Positions 33,406-42,627 are shown, numbered from the stretch's first letter. The stretch: DNA of 64,000 nucleotides from JAEUNJ01 sp052035955 (GCA_052035955.1 JBPOHD010000013.1:1-64000); one strand, 5' to 3'. The notes: a model not told the origin generated them from the sequence alone. A program made the numbers and translations.

Positions 33406-34710
33406 TCAGTCCTTCAGCCGCAGTTCCGCCGCCCGGGCATGGGCGGTCAGCCCTTCGCCGTGGGCGAGGGTGGAGGCGATGGGCCCGAGCGTCTGGGCGC
33501 CGGCGGCCGAGACCTCGATCAGGCTGGAACGCTTCTGGAAGTCGTAAACGCCGAGCGGGCTGGAGAAGCGGGCGCTGCGCGAAGTCGGCAGCACGTGGTT
33601 GGGCCCGGCGCAGTAGTCGCCGAGGGATTCGGAAGCGTAATGCCCCATGAATATGGCTCCGGCATGGCGGATGCGGCCGAGGAGCGCCCTGGGGTCCTGA
33701 ACCGACAACTCGAGATGCTCCGGGGCGATGCGATTGGCGATGGTGCAGGCCTCTTCCAGGTCGGAGACCAGGATCAGGGCGCCGCGGCCGGACAGGGAGG
33801 CGGCGATCACCTCGCGCCGGGGCATGGCGGGCAGCAACCGGTCGATGCTCGCCGCCACCCGCTCCAGGTAGGCGGCATCGGGGCAAAGGAGGATGGACTG
33901 GGCCAGTTCGTCGTGCTCGGCCTGGGCGAAGAGGTCCATGGCCGTCCAGTCCGGATCGCCGGAGCCGTCGGCGATCACCAGCACTTCCGAGGGCCCGGCC
34001 ACCATGTCGATGCCGACGATTCCGAAGACGCGGCGCTTGGCGCTCGCCACGTAGGCGTTGCCGGGGCCGACGATCTTGTCCACCTGGGGAATGGTCTGGG
34101 TGCCGTAGGCCAGGGCGCCCACGGCCTGGGCGCCGCCCAGGGTGAAGACCCTGTCCACGCCGGCCAGGTGGGCGGCGGCGAGGACGAGGGCATTGCGCTC
34201 GCCGCGCGGCGTCGGCACCACCATGACCAGTTCGCGGACGCCGGCCACCTTGGCCGGAATGGCGTTCATGAGCACCGAACTCGGGTAGGCGGCCTTGCCG
34301 CCGGGCACGTAGAGGCCGACGCGATCCAGGGGCGTCACCTTCTGGCCGAGGCGCGTGCCGTCGGCCTCCGTGTATTCCCAGGATTCGGCCTTCTGCCGCT
34401 CATGGTAGGCGCGGATCCGCGCGGCGGCCCGTTCCAGGGCCTGGCGCTGGTTCTCCGGCAGTCCGGCGAAGGCGGCGGCGAGTTCGGCCGCCGGCAGTTC
34501 CGCCTGGGCCATGCAGTTGACATCGAGCTTGTCGAATCGGCGGGTGTAGTCGAGGACCGCCGCGTCGCCCAGGGTGCGGACGTTGGCGAGGATGTCGGCG
34601 ACGGTACGCTCGATCGCCTCGTCGGTCGAATGGTCGAAGTGCAGCAGGGCGTCGAGGGTGGAGAGGAACTCCGGATCGCGGGTCGACAGGCGACGCGGCT
34701 GGGCACTCAT
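33406..34710 (-). CDS. hisD: Histidinol dehydrogenase HisD
   Basis: A 434-residue enzyme carrying out the last two oxidations of histidine synthesis with NAD. Conserved segments include GLYVPGGKAAYPSSVLMNAIPAKVAGV, DKIVGPGNAYVASAKRRVFG and DLFAQAEHDELAQSIL; the last carries zinc ligands. Its start overlaps the hisG stop (ATGA at 34710). Confidence 0.97.
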   Translation of the reverse strand: MSAQPRRLSTRDPEFLSTLDALLHFDHSTDEAIERTVADILANVRTLGDAAVLDYTRRFDKLDVNCMAQAELPAAELAAAFAGLPENQRQALERAAARIRAYHERQKAESWEYTEADGTRLGQKVTPLDRVGLYVPGGKAAYPSSVLMNAIPAKVAGVRELVMVVPTPRGERNALVLAAAHLAGVDRVFTLGGAQAVGALAYGTQTIPQVDKIVGPGNAYVASAKRRVFGIVGIDMVAGPSEVLVIADGSGDPDWTAMDLFAQAEHDELAQSILLCPDAAYLERVAASIDRLLPAMPRREVIAASLSGRGALILVSDLEEACTIANRIAPEHLELSVQDPRALLGRIRHAGAIFMGHYASESLGDYCAGPNHVLPTSRSARFSSPLGVYDFQKRSSLIEVSAAGAQTLGPIASTLAHGEGLTAHARAAELRLKD

Positions 34711-35348
34711 TTCACGGCTCCCGCGAAGGCATCGATCACCGGCTGGATGAGGCCGTGCTTCATCTTCATGGAGGCCTGGTTCACGATCAGCCGGGACGAT
34801 ATGGGCATGATCTCCTCCACCTCCACGAGATTGTTGGCCTTCAGCGTCGCGCCACTGGAGACGAGATCCACGATCGCCTCGGCCAGCCCGGCCAGGGGTG
34901 CCAGTTCCATGGATCCGTAGAGCTTGATCAGGTCCACATGGACACCCTTGGCGGCGAAATGCTCCCGGGCCACGGCGATGTACTTGGTGGCGATGCGCAG
35001 CCGGGCGCCGCGGCGTACCGCCGCCTGGTATTCAAAGCCGGCCGGCGCGGCGACGCACATGCGGCAGCGGGCGATCTTCAGGTCGAGGGGCTGGTAGAGG
35101 CCGGTGCCGCCATGCTCCAGAAGCACGTCCTTGCCGGCGATGCCCAGGTCGGCGGCGCCGTACTGGACATAGGTCGGCACGTCCGAGGCACGGACGATGA
35201 CCACCCGCACCTCGGGCCGGCTGGTGCCGATGATCAGCTTGCGCGAGGACTCCGGGTTTTCGGCCGGAACGATGCCCGCCGCGGCCAGCAACGGCAGGGT
35301 TTCGTCGAAGATGCGGCCCTTGGAGAGGGCAATGGTGATGGTGCTCAT
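34707..35348 (-). CDS. hisG: ATP phosphoribosyltransferase HisG, short form
   Basis: A 213-residue short-form HisG that starts histidine synthesis by joining ATP and PRPP. Features are TIALSKGRIFDETLPLL, the PRPP-loop region EAIVDLVSSGATLKANNL and the missing C-terminal regulatory domain. The short form needs a HisZ partner, which is not in the window. The ATG at 35348 (MSTITIALSK) is preferred; a GTG at 35381 overlapping the murA stop would add 11 residues. Confidence 0.95.
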   Translation of the reverse strand: MSTITIALSKGRIFDETLPLLAAAGIVPAENPESSRKLIIGTSRPEVRVVIVRASDVPTYVQYGAADLGIAGKDVLLEHGGTGLYQPLDLKIARCRMCVAAPAGFEYQAAVRRGARLRIATKYIAVAREHFAAKGVHVDLIKLYGSMELAPLAGLAEAIVDLVSSGATLKANNLVEVEEIMPISSRLIVNQASMKMKHGLIQPVIDAFAGAVK

Positions 35349-35377
35349 GGTGGGTTCGATTTTATCCGGGTCGCCGC

Positions 35378-36628
35378 TCACTTCACCCGCCGCACCCGGG
35401 CGCCGAGGGCGGTGAGCTTTTCCTCCAGCCGCTCGTAACCCCGGTCCAGGTGGTAGATGCGGTCCACGAGGGTCTCCCCGCGGGCCACCAGGCCGGCGAT
35501 GACGAGGCCAGCGGAGGCCCGCAGGTCGGTGGCCATGACGGTCGCCCCATCCAGCCTGGGGCGCCCCTTGACCACGGCCGTGTTGCCGTCGATGGCGATG
35601 TCGGCGCCGAGGCGGATCAACTCCACGGCGTGCATGAAGCGGTTTTCGAAGATGGTCTCGCGAATCACCGCGGTGCCCTCGGCGACGGCGTTGATGGCCA
35701 TGAACTGGGCCTGCATGTCGGTGGGGAAAGCCGGATAGGGCGCCGTACGGATCGAGACGGCGGTAAGCCTGGGCGGCGCCTTCAGGTGGATCTGGTCGCG
35801 GGAGAAATCGATGGCGCAGCCGGCGTCCATGAGCTTGTCTATCACCGCGTCCAGGTAGGCGGCCGAGGTACCGGTGAGGCGTATGTCGCCGCCGGTGACG
35901 GCGGCGGCGCAGAGGTAGGTGCCGGTCTCGATGCGGTCCGGCATGATCCGGTGCGTGGTGCCGCCGAGCCGCTTCACGCCGCGGATGCGGATCACGTCGG
36001 TGCCGGCCCCGGAGATCTGGGCGCCCATGGCCACCAGGCAGTTGGCCAGGTCCACCACTTCCGGTTCCCGGGCGGCGTTCTCGATCACCGTGTCGCCGTC
36101 GGCCAGGCAGGCGGCCATCATCAGGTTCTCGGTGCCGGTGACGGTGACCATGTCCGTGAACAGCCTGGCACCCTTCAGCCGTGCCGCCTTCGCCATCACA
36201 TAGCCCTGCTCGACGGCGATTTCCGCCCCCATGGCCTGGAGGCCCTTGATGTGCTGGTCCACGGGCCGGGCGCCGATGGCACAGCCGCCGGGGAGGGACA
36301 CCTTCGCTTCGCCGGTGCGGGCGACCAGCGGCCCGAGGACGAGGACCGAGGCGCGCATGGTCTTGACGAGTTCATAGGGGGCCACCGGGTTCGCCAGCTC
36401 GGCCGCGTCCAGGGTCACCCGGTCGCCTTCCCGCTCGACGCGCACGCCCATCTGCTCCAGCAGCTTGAGCATGGTGCGGATGTCGTGCAGGCCGGGCACG
36501 TTCGTGAGGGTCACAGGTTCCGCGGTCAAAAGGGCGGCGCAGAGCAGCGGCAGGGCGGCGTTCTTGGCGCCGGAAATCCTCGCCTCGCCCCTCAGGGGGC
36601 CGTTGCCCTCGATGAGCAGCTTATCCAC
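35378..36628 (-). CDS. murA: UDP-N-acetylglucosamine 1-carboxyvinyltransferase MurA
   Basis: A 416-residue enzyme transferring enolpyruvate to UDP-GlcNAc, the first committed step of peptidoglycan synthesis. The N-terminus (LLIEGNGPLRGEARISGAKNAALPLL) and the active-site loop SLPGGCAIGARPVDQHI are diagnostic. Cys116 is the fosfomycin-sensitive cysteine. It overlaps the bolA-like gene by 8 bases and leads into hisG. Confidence 0.97.
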   Translation of the reverse strand: MDKLLIEGNGPLRGEARISGAKNAALPLLCAALLTAEPVTLTNVPGLHDIRTMLKLLEQMGVRVEREGDRVTLDAAELANPVAPYELVKTMRASVLVLGPLVARTGEAKVSLPGGCAIGARPVDQHIKGLQAMGAEIAVEQGYVMAKAARLKGARLFTDMVTVTGTENLMMAACLADGDTVIENAAREPEVVDLANCLVAMGAQISGAGTDVIRIRGVKRLGGTTHRIMPDRIETGTYLCAAAVTGGDIRLTGTSAAYLDAVIDKLMDAGCAIDFSRDQIHLKAPPRLTAVSIRTAPYPAFPTDMQAQFMAINAVAEGTAVIRETIFENRFMHAVELIRLGADIAIDGNTAVVKGRPRLDGATVMATDLRASAGLVIAGLVARGETLVDRIYHLDRGYERLEEKLTALGARVRRVK

Positions 36629-36863
36629 GGGCGGCCCACTCCTCCGGGGTCAGGGTCTGCATCGACAGGGCATGCAGTTCGCCCGAATCGAAGCGTTCCC
36701 TCAGCAGGGCGTTGATGCGTTGCTGGCGCCTGACGCGGTTGAGGCCGGCAAATTCGCGGCTGACGATGGTCGCCTGGAAATGTTGGCCGTCGCCTTCGAC
36801 GGCCAGGTGATCGCAGGCCAGGCCGGCGGCGATCCATTGTTCGATGAGTTTGGGGTCCAGCAT
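36621..36863 (-). CDS. BolA family protein (IbaG/YrbA-like)
   Basis: An 80-residue BolA-fold protein, with HFQATIVSREFAGLNRVRRQQRINALLRERFDSGELHALSMQTLTPEEW. The class of small acid-tolerance BolA-like proteins next to murA (IbaG/YrbA in E. coli) binds an Fe-S cluster with a monothiol glutaredoxin. Position beside murA and the mla genes repeats the E. coli order. Confidence 0.9.
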   Translation of the reverse strand: MLDPKLIEQWIAAGLACDHLAVEGDGQHFQATIVSREFAGLNRVRRQQRINALLRERFDSGELHALSMQTLTPEEWAARG

Positions 36864-36872
36864 GGATGACTC

Positions 36873-37625
36873 CTAGGCCCTCAGCTTGTAGCCCCGGCGC
36901 AACATGGCCAGGGTGAGGGCGGACAGGGCGAGAAAGCAGGTGCCGACCACCGCCAGGCTCTTCCAGGGCGAGGCGTCGGACACGCCGAAGAAGCCGTAAC
37001 GGAAGCCGTCGATCATGTAGAAGACGGGGTTCCAGGCCGAGACCTGCTGCCAGAAGGGCGGCAGGGAATGGATGGAATAGAAGACGCCCGACAGGAAGGT
37101 GAGGGGCATGATCAGAAAATTCTGGAAGGCGGCGAGCTGGTCGAACTTGTCGGCCCATATCCCCGCCACGACGCCGAGGGCGCCGAGGATTCCCCCGCCC
37201 AGCAGGGCAAAGACGAGGATCCAGACCGGTGCCTCGAAGCCCAGTGGGGCGAACCAGAGGGTGGCCAGGAGCACGCCGAGGCCGACGCAAAGCCCGCGGA
37301 TCATGGCCGCCCCCACGTAGGCGGCCCAGAAGGCGGGATACGAGATGGGGGGCAGGAGGACGAAGACGATGCTGCCCGTGACCTTGGACTGGATCAGCGA
37401 CGAGGACGAATTGGCGAAGGCATTCTGCAGGACGGACATCATCACCAGGCCCGGGACCAGGAAGGAGGAATAGGGTACGTCGTGCACCTTGACGTGCTCC
37501 TCCAGGACGTGGGAGAAGATCAGAAGGTACAGCATGGCCGTCAGGACGGGCGCCGCCACGGTCTGGAAACTGACCTTCCAGAAACGCAGGACCTCCTTGT
37601 AGAGCAGGGTCGAGAAGCCGCTCAT
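36873..37625 (-). CDS. ABC-2 type transporter permease
   Basis: The ATG at 37625 behind GGAGG gives 250 residues with six hydrophobic helices. It begins SGFSTLLYKEVLRFWKVSFQTVAAPVLTAMLYLLIF and carries the ABC-2 motif in FLIMPLTFLSGVFYSIHSLPPFWQQVSAWNPVFYMIDGFRYGFFG. This resembles YadH/NodJ-type exporters; the cargo is unknown. Its start now lies in the first copy of a 19-bp direct repeat, 194 bp away from the ATPase stop. Confidence 0.88.
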   Translation of the reverse strand: MSGFSTLLYKEVLRFWKVSFQTVAAPVLTAMLYLLIFSHVLEEHVKVHDVPYSSFLVPGLVMMSVLQNAFANSSSSLIQSKVTGSIVFVLLPPISYPAFWAAYVGAAMIRGLCVGLGVLLATLWFAPLGFEAPVWILVFALLGGGILGALGVVAGIWADKFDQLAAFQNFLIMPLTFLSGVFYSIHSLPPFWQQVSAWNPVFYMIDGFRYGFFGVSDASPWKSLAVVGTCFLALSALTLAMLRRGYKLRA

Positions 37626-37833
37626 GACGCCTCCGCCGGGCCGCCCCAAGGAGGCGGGATGCCGACGCCATGGAGCGGACGCAGTCCGCGAACGACCGTC
37701 ACCCCCCTTCCCATGGAAGGGGGGCCGGGGGGGATGGCCCTCCCTGTTCCCGCAGGGCAGCGCTTGCGCTGCCCCCTTCCCATGGAAGGGGGGCCGGGGG
37801 GGATGGTCGCCATTCTCATGACGCCTCCGCCGG
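37621..37833. repeat. 194-bp insertion flanked by 19-bp direct repeats, inside the ABC operon
   Basis: CTCATGACGCCTCCGCCGG occurs at 37621-37639 and again at 37815-37833. The second copy holds the ATPase stop and the first holds the permease ribosome site and start. Between them lie two copies of a hairpin unit with core CCCCTTCCCATGGAAGGGG (37702-37737 and 37772-37806). They flank a perfect 9-bp hairpin GGGCAGCGC-tt-GCGCTGCCC (37755-37774). No coding capacity or terminal inverted repeats are seen. It looks like a small repeat element that duplicated its target. Confidence 0.8.
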
Positions 37834-38721
37834 ATTCATGACGCGGACGAAGACCTCCTCCAGGTCGGGCTTGCCGATCTCCAGTTCCTCCAGCACGCAG
37901 CCGGCCCCGCGCAATGCCGCAAGCAGGCGCTCCACCTCGTCGAAGCTGTCGAACTCCAGGCTCCATGAACCGCCCTCGTTCTTGGACCGGGCAGCCAGGT
38001 CGGGCGGCACGGTACCGCTCGCGACCCGGAAGCGCAGGGCGTGGGTCGAGAAGCGTCGCAACAGGTTGCGGGTGCTGTCCAGGGCGACGACCCGGCCCTG
38101 CTTGAGCATCGCGATGCGGGTGCAGAAGCTCTCCGCTTCCTCGAGGTAGTGGGTGGTGAGGACGACGGTATGGCCGTCGGCGTTGAGCCGGCGGATGAAG
38201 CGCCACAAGGTCTGCCTCAGTTCCACGTCCACCCCTGCCGTGGGTTCGTCGAGGACGATGACCGGGGGCCGGTGGACCAAGGCCTGGGCGACCAGGACCC
38301 GGCGCTTCATGCCCCCGGAGAGGGTGCGCATGTTCGCCCCGGCCTTGGGCATGAGATCCAGGTTCTCGAGGATCTCGTCGATCCACCCGTCGTTGTCCCG
38401 TATGCCGAAATAGCCCGATTGGATACGCAGGGTCTCGCGGACGGAGAAGAAGGGGTCGAAGACCAGTTCCTGGGGCACGACCCCCAGTTGCCGGCGGGCC
38501 CGGCGATAGTCCGCCTGGACGTCCAGGCCCATCACCTCCAGGCGGCCGGCATCAGGACGGGCAAGCCCGGCCAGGGCCGAGATCAAGGTGGTCTTGCCGG
38601 CACCGTTCGGCCCGAGAAGGCCGAAGAACTCGCCCTGGGGTATTTCCAGATCCACGCCGTCGAGGGCCTGGGTGGCCCCGAAGCGCTTGGAAACGCCGGC
38701 AATGCGGATGGCTGGAGTCAT
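37816..38721 (-). CDS. ABC transporter ATPase (YadG/NodI-like)
   Basis: A 301-residue ATPase. Walker A is GPNGAGKTTLI, the signature LSGGMKRRVLVAQAL and Walker B VIVLDEPTAGVDVEL, followed by the H-loop LTTHYLEEAE. The C-terminal extension of about 80 residues is typical of drug/polysaccharide exporter ATPases of the DrrA/NodI group. It pairs with the ABC-2 permease downstream. It lies 77 bp downstream of mlaB. Confidence 0.92.
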   Translation of the reverse strand: MTPAIRIAGVSKRFGATQALDGVDLEIPQGEFFGLLGPNGAGKTTLISALAGLARPDAGRLEVMGLDVQADYRRARRQLGVVPQELVFDPFFSVRETLRIQSGYFGIRDNDGWIDEILENLDLMPKAGANMRTLSGGMKRRVLVAQALVHRPPVIVLDEPTAGVDVELRQTLWRFIRRLNADGHTVVLTTHYLEEAESFCTRIAMLKQGRVVALDSTRNLLRRFSTHALRFRVASGTVPPDLAARSKNEGGSWSLEFDSFDEVERLLAALRGAGCVLEELEIGKPDLEEVFVRVMNPAEAS

Positions 38722-38798
38722 GGAAGGACGCGATGGATTACCGTCGATATCGCCTCGGCCCCGGGGCCGGCCGGTGCGGCAGCGCCGCGCGGGCCGCC

Positions 38799-39083
38799 TC
38801 AGCCCGAGACGGGCAGCAGTTCGGCGACGCCGTAGACCTCGGCAAGGCTCAGGAGGTCCCGGGGCGCGTTTGCTACCCGAACCACGCTGCCCTTTCCCTG
38901 GCCCGCCCGGATCCAGCCGAAGACGACGGCCAAGCCCGAGGAATCGACGGTGGTCACCTCGCCGAGGTCGAATACCGTGCCGGGCGCAGCGAGGGCCGCG
39001 ATTCCATCTGCCAGCAGGCGGGTCGCCCCATCGAGGGTCATGGGTCCGGAAACCTGGACGCGATCCCCGACGGCGCGGATCAT
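38799..39083 (-). CDS. mlaB: STAS-domain protein MlaB
   Basis: A 94-residue STAS protein with VFDLGEVTTVDSSGLAVVFGWIRAGQGKG, the conserved DSSG loop. In the Mla system it binds the MlaF ATPase and is needed for its activity. It overlaps mlaC by four bases. Confidence 0.88.
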   Translation of the reverse strand: MIRAVGDRVQVSGPMTLDGATRLLADGIAALAAPGTVFDLGEVTTVDSSGLAVVFGWIRAGQGKGSVVRVANAPRDLLSLAEVYGVAELLPVSG

Positions 39084-39712
39084 TTCTTTTCGGCGCGGGC
39101 CGCGGCGGCGTCTGCGCTGCCGCGATTCTTGGTCTGCAGGGTCTTGATCAGGCCGTCGATGCCCCCATTGCGCACTTCGCTGGCGAAGGTTTCCCGATAG
39201 TTGGTGACGAGGCTGATGCCTCCCACCTCGATGTCGTAAACCTTCCAGCCGGCAGCGGTCTTCTCCAGGTAGTAATCCAGTTCAACCGGCTTGGCTGCGG
39301 ACTGCTTGATCTCGGTGCGGACCTTCACATCCGTGTCCGTCGGTTGCGCCTTGACGGGCTTGAAGTCTATGGTCTGGTTCCTGTACTCCGTCAGCGCCTT
39401 CGAATAGGTGCGGACCAGAAGGGTGCGGAACTCGTCGGTCAGGGACTTCTGCTGGGCCGGACTGGCCTGCCGCCAGTCACGGGCGACGGCCAACTGGGTC
39501 ATGCGGGCGAAATTGAAGTTGGGAAGCACCTTCGCCTCGACCAACTCGATGGCCTTCCGTGTGTTGCCGGACTGGATGTCCTTGTCCTTGCGAACGATTT
39601 CCAGCACCTCGTTGGTGACGTTCTTCACCAGGACGTCCGGGGGCGTGGTCTCCTGGGCGCCGGCGCCCAGGGACAGGAAAAGGGCCGTGAGGCCCGCGAA
39701 AAACCACTTCAT
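39080..39712 (-). CDS. mlaC: Periplasmic phospholipid carrier MlaC
   Basis: A 210-residue secreted protein with a signal peptide (MKWFFAGLTALFLSLGAGAQE). Core segments are RMTQLAVARDWRQASPAQQKSLTDEFRTLLVRTYSKAL and GWKVYDIEVGGISLVTNYRETFASEV. MlaC shuttles lipid between outer-membrane MlaA and the inner-membrane MlaFEDB complex. The Ala/Lys-rich C-terminus is short. Confidence 0.94.
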   Translation of the reverse strand: MKWFFAGLTALFLSLGAGAQETTPPDVLVKNVTNEVLEIVRKDKDIQSGNTRKAIELVEAKVLPNFNFARMTQLAVARDWRQASPAQQKSLTDEFRTLLVRTYSKALTEYRNQTIDFKPVKAQPTDTDVKVRTEIKQSAAKPVELDYYLEKTAAGWKVYDIEVGGISLVTNYRETFASEVRNGGIDGLIKTLQTKNRGSADAAAARAEKK

Positions 39713-39730
39713 GGAAATCCTTCCGTCGGA

Positions 39731-40516
39731 TTAACGGACCGCCGCGATCGGGCCGCCCGGTGCGCCGTTCCGCTCGGCAACCCTGCTGCCGTCGTCGAAC
39801 GAGGCATCCTGTTCGCGGGGCGGGTTGCCGTCGTGAATCAGGTTGCGGCGCCGCTGCAGGTAACCGTCGCGGATGTACGAATACTTGTCCAGGGCGGCCT
39901 CCTCGATCACCTTGTCGGCCGGCAACAGCGCGGCCCGGTCGCTGACGACGCGCAGGGCGTAGAGGGAGTTGCGGGTGGGAACGTGGTCGATGTATCCCAC
40001 CGGGTCCGCCTTCACGTCGAGGACGAGGCCGACGGTATCGCGTACGGTCCGGGGACCGAAGAAGGGGACCACCACGTAGGCGCCATTGCCCACGCCCCAC
40101 CGTCCGAAGGTCTGGCCAAAATCCTCGTTGTGCTTTTCCAGCCCCATGTCGGATGCGACGTCGAGCACGCCGAGGAGACCGATGGTCGAATTGACCAGAA
40201 AACGGCCCGCGTCGGAGGCGGCCTCGGGCACCTTGCCCTGCAGCAGGTTGTTCACGGCGATGAAGACGTCGCCGATGTTGCCGAAGAAGTTGGACACCCC
40301 GGTCTTCACGGGCGAGGGCAGGACATAGTCGTAACCGGTCGAGACGGGCTTGATGATGACCGTGTCCAGTCCCTCGTTGAAGGCGAACATGGCACGGTTG
40401 AAGCCTTCGATGGGGTCCTTCGGATTGCCGGAGGTCGCGCAGCCCCCGAGCAGTCCCGCGGCCGCGGCCGCGGCTGCGCCGGACGCCAGCCGACGGATCA
40501 GCGTTTTCTTGCCCAT
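39731..40516 (-). CDS. mlaA: Outer-membrane lipoprotein MlaA (VacJ)
   Basis: The ATG at 40516 gives 261 residues with a lipoprotein signal (lipobox LLGGC, Cys26). The mature part has DPIEGFNRAMFAFNEGLDTVIIKPVSTGYDYVLPSPVKTGVSNFFGNIGD and NSTIGLLGVLDVASDMGLEKHNEDFGQTFGRWGVGNGAYVVVPFFGP, both VacJ hallmarks. It removes misplaced phospholipid from the outer leaflet. Encoded between mlaD and mlaC. Confidence 0.95.
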   Translation of the reverse strand: MGKKTLIRRLASGAAAAAAAGLLGGCATSGNPKDPIEGFNRAMFAFNEGLDTVIIKPVSTGYDYVLPSPVKTGVSNFFGNIGDVFIAVNNLLQGKVPEAASDAGRFLVNSTIGLLGVLDVASDMGLEKHNEDFGQTFGRWGVGNGAYVVVPFFGPRTVRDTVGLVLDVKADPVGYIDHVPTRNSLYALRVVSDRAALLPADKVIEEAALDKYSYIRDGYLQRRRNLIHDGNPPREQDASFDDGSRVAERNGAPGGPIAAVR

Positions 40517-40550
40517 GGTATTGCCCTCGTTTTCGCGCCGCATCGCCGCC

Positions 40551-41021
40551 TCACTTCTTGCCGCCGTCTTCGGCAGCCTTGTTGAACATGAACTGGCTGA
40601 TCAGTTTCTCCAGCACCACGGCCGACTGCGTCTTCTTGACCTTGTCGCCGTCCTTCAGCAACTCGGTGTCGCCACCGACCTCGAAACCGATGTATTGCTC
40701 GCCCAGCAGGCCCGACGTGTTGATGGTCAGGATCGTGTCGCGGGGAAACTTGTAACGCTGGTCCAGTTGCATCGCCACCACGGCCCGGTAGGAGTCCTGG
40801 TCAAACCGTATTTCCGAGACCCTTCCGACCACGACACCCGCGCTTTTCACCGGCGCCCGCACTTTAAGCCCGCCGATGTTATCAAATTCGGCCTGCAACC
40901 GGTACGTCTCGCCGGTGCTGGAAGATGCCAAATTTCCCACTTTCAGGGCCAAAAACAACAGGGAGGCGAGGCCGATGGCGACGAAGAAACCTACCCAAAG
41001 ATCTAATGCAGCACGATTCAT
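40551..41021 (-). CDS. mlaD: MCE-domain protein MlaD
   Basis: A 156-residue protein with one N-terminal membrane helix (LWVGFFVAIGLASLLFLALKV) and an MCE domain: YRLQAEFDNIGGLKVRAPVKSAGVVVGRVSEIRFD. It forms the hexameric periplasmic ring of the Mla complex. It lies 3 bp after mlaE. Confidence 0.95.
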   Translation of the reverse strand: MNRAALDLWVGFFVAIGLASLLFLALKVGNLASSSTGETYRLQAEFDNIGGLKVRAPVKSAGVVVGRVSEIRFDQDSYRAVVAMQLDQRYKFPRDTILTINTSGLLGEQYIGFEVGGDTELLKDGDKVKKTQSAVVLEKLISQFMFNKAAEDGGKK

Positions 41022-41024
41022 GGC

Positions 41025-41819
41025 TCAAACACCCCGGAACATGAAGGCAGTTAGGACGAAGTCGGCGGCCAGGATGGCCAGTGAGGACGTGACGACGGTC
41101 CGCGTCGTCGCTCCGGAAACCCCTTCGGCAGTGGGTTCCGAGTCGTAGCCCTCGAAAACGGCGATCCAGGTGACGATGATGCCGAATACGAAACTCTTGA
41201 TGACCCCGTTGATGATGTCTTCGCGGAAATCCACCGAGGCCTGCATCTGGGACCAGAACGAGCCTTCATCCACGCCGATCAGTTGCACGCCGACGAGATA
41301 GCCGCCGAAAATGCCCATGGCGGAGAACAGGGCGGCGAGCAGGGGCATGGAGATGATGCCGGCCCAGAACCGTGGCGCGACGACGCGGGCGATCGGATTG
41401 ACGGCCATCATTTCCATGGCGGAGAGCTGCTCCGTGGCCTTCATCAGTCCGATCTCGGCCGTGATCGCGGAACCGGCGCGGCTGGCGAAGAGCAGGGCGG
41501 CCACCACGGGGCCCAATTCCCGGACCAGGGACAGGGCGACCAGGATGCCCAGCGCCTCCGAGGATCCGTAGCGCTGGAGGGTATCGTAGCCCTGGAGGCC
41601 GAGGACCATGCCCACGAAGAGTCCCGACACCAGGATGATGATCAGGGACAGAACCCCGGTGAAGTAGATTTCGCGGATCGTCAGGTTGAATCGCCTCAGG
41701 GCCGTGCCCGAGTACATCAGCGTCATGGCAAAGAAACGGCTGGCGAAGCCGAGGCGGCGTACCCGCGACGTGACCTTGTGGCCCAGGTTCGTCAGCGCCC
41801 GGGTGACGGCGTTATCCAC
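41025..41819 (-). CDS. mlaE: Mla lipid transporter permease MlaE
   Basis: A 264-residue membrane protein with the MlaE pattern GLQGYDTLQRYGSSEALGILVALSLVRELGPVVAALLFASRAGSAITAEIGLMKATEQLSAMEMMAVNP. It is the permease of the MlaFEDB complex. It overlaps mlaF by 8 bases. Confidence 0.95.
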   Translation of the reverse strand: MDNAVTRALTNLGHKVTSRVRRLGFASRFFAMTLMYSGTALRRFNLTIREIYFTGVLSLIIILVSGLFVGMVLGLQGYDTLQRYGSSEALGILVALSLVRELGPVVAALLFASRAGSAITAEIGLMKATEQLSAMEMMAVNPIARVVAPRFWAGIISMPLLAALFSAMGIFGGYLVGVQLIGVDEGSFWSQMQASVDFREDIINGVIKSFVFGIIVTWIAVFEGYDSEPTAEGVSGATTRTVVTSSLAILAADFVLTAFMFRGV

Positions 41820-42627
41820 GGGCGCTCCTCCCGGTCAGGATCTGCTCGCCGTAAGGGGGCGCCGGATACTGGAAAGGCACCGGACCGTCGGCCTCGCCCC
41901 AGACGAATTGGTGAACATAGGGAGCATCGGAGCGGCGGATGTCCTCCGCCGTGCCCTCCGCAACGATTCGACCGGCGGACACGAAATAGACGTAATCGAC
42001 GATTTTCAACGACTCCTGGACATCATGGGTGACGACGATGGAACTCGCTCCGAGGGCCTGGGTGAGCGTCCGGATCAACTCGCCGACGATCGACAGGGAA
42101 ATCGGATCCAGGCCGGCGAAAGGCTCGTCATACATGATCAGCATCGGATCGAGGGCGATGGCACGGGCCAACGCGACCCGCCGCGCCATGCCTCCGGAAA
42201 GCTCGGAGGGCATCAGGCGATGGGCGCCCCGTAGACCGACCGCGTGCAATTTCATCATGACCAGATCGCGGATGAGCTCCTCGGGGAGGTCCGTGTGTTC
42301 GCGCATCTGGAACGCCACGTTGTCGAAGACGGACATGTCGGTGAACAAGGCGCCGAACTGGAAGAGCATGCCCATCCGCCGGCGCATTTGGTAAAGCCCG
42401 TCGTTGTCCAACTCATGCACTACCTGTCCCGCCACCTTGACATGGCCGCTGGTGGGCTTCAACTGGCCGCCGATCAGCCTCAGCGTGGTTGTCTTGCCGC
42501 ACCCGCTCTGCCCCATGATCGCAACCACTTTGCCCTTTGGTATCAGCATATTGATACCGGTCAGGACGGGACGCCCATCGTAGGAGAAATTGAGGTTGCG
42601 GATTTCGACCAGGGGTTCGCCGGACAC
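41812..42627 (-). CDS. mlaF: Mla lipid transporter ATPase MlaF
   Basis: A 271-residue ABC ATPase: Walker A GQSGCGKTTTLRL, signature LSGGMARRVALARAI, Walker B LIMYDEPFAGLDP. It drives phospholipid transport across the periplasm. First gene of the mla operon; divergent from the pilus-cluster regulator, with 140 bp between them. Confidence 0.95.
   Translation of the reverse strand: MSGEPLVEIRNLNFSYDGRPVLTGINMLIPKGKVVAIMGQSGCGKTTTLRLIGGQLKPTSGHVKVAGQVVHELDNDGLYQMRRRMGMLFQFGALFTDMSVFDNVAFQMREHTDLPEELIRDLVMMKLHAVGLRGAHRLMPSELSGGMARRVALARAIALDPMLIMYDEPFAGLDPISLSIVGELIRTLTQALGASSIVVTHDVQESLKIVDYVYFVSAGRIVAEGTAEDIRRSDAPYVHQFVWGEADGPVPFQYPAPPYGEQILTGRSARG

Noticed and set aside
35349..35381. Upstream GTG start for hisG overlapping the murA stop
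   Set aside because: The added residues (SGDPDKIEPT) do not fit the family. The ATG at 35348 gives the normal N-terminus.
37640..37814. Insertion sequence between the ABC genes
   Set aside because: Too short, no transposase and no terminal inverted repeats. Kept as a non-coding repeat element only.
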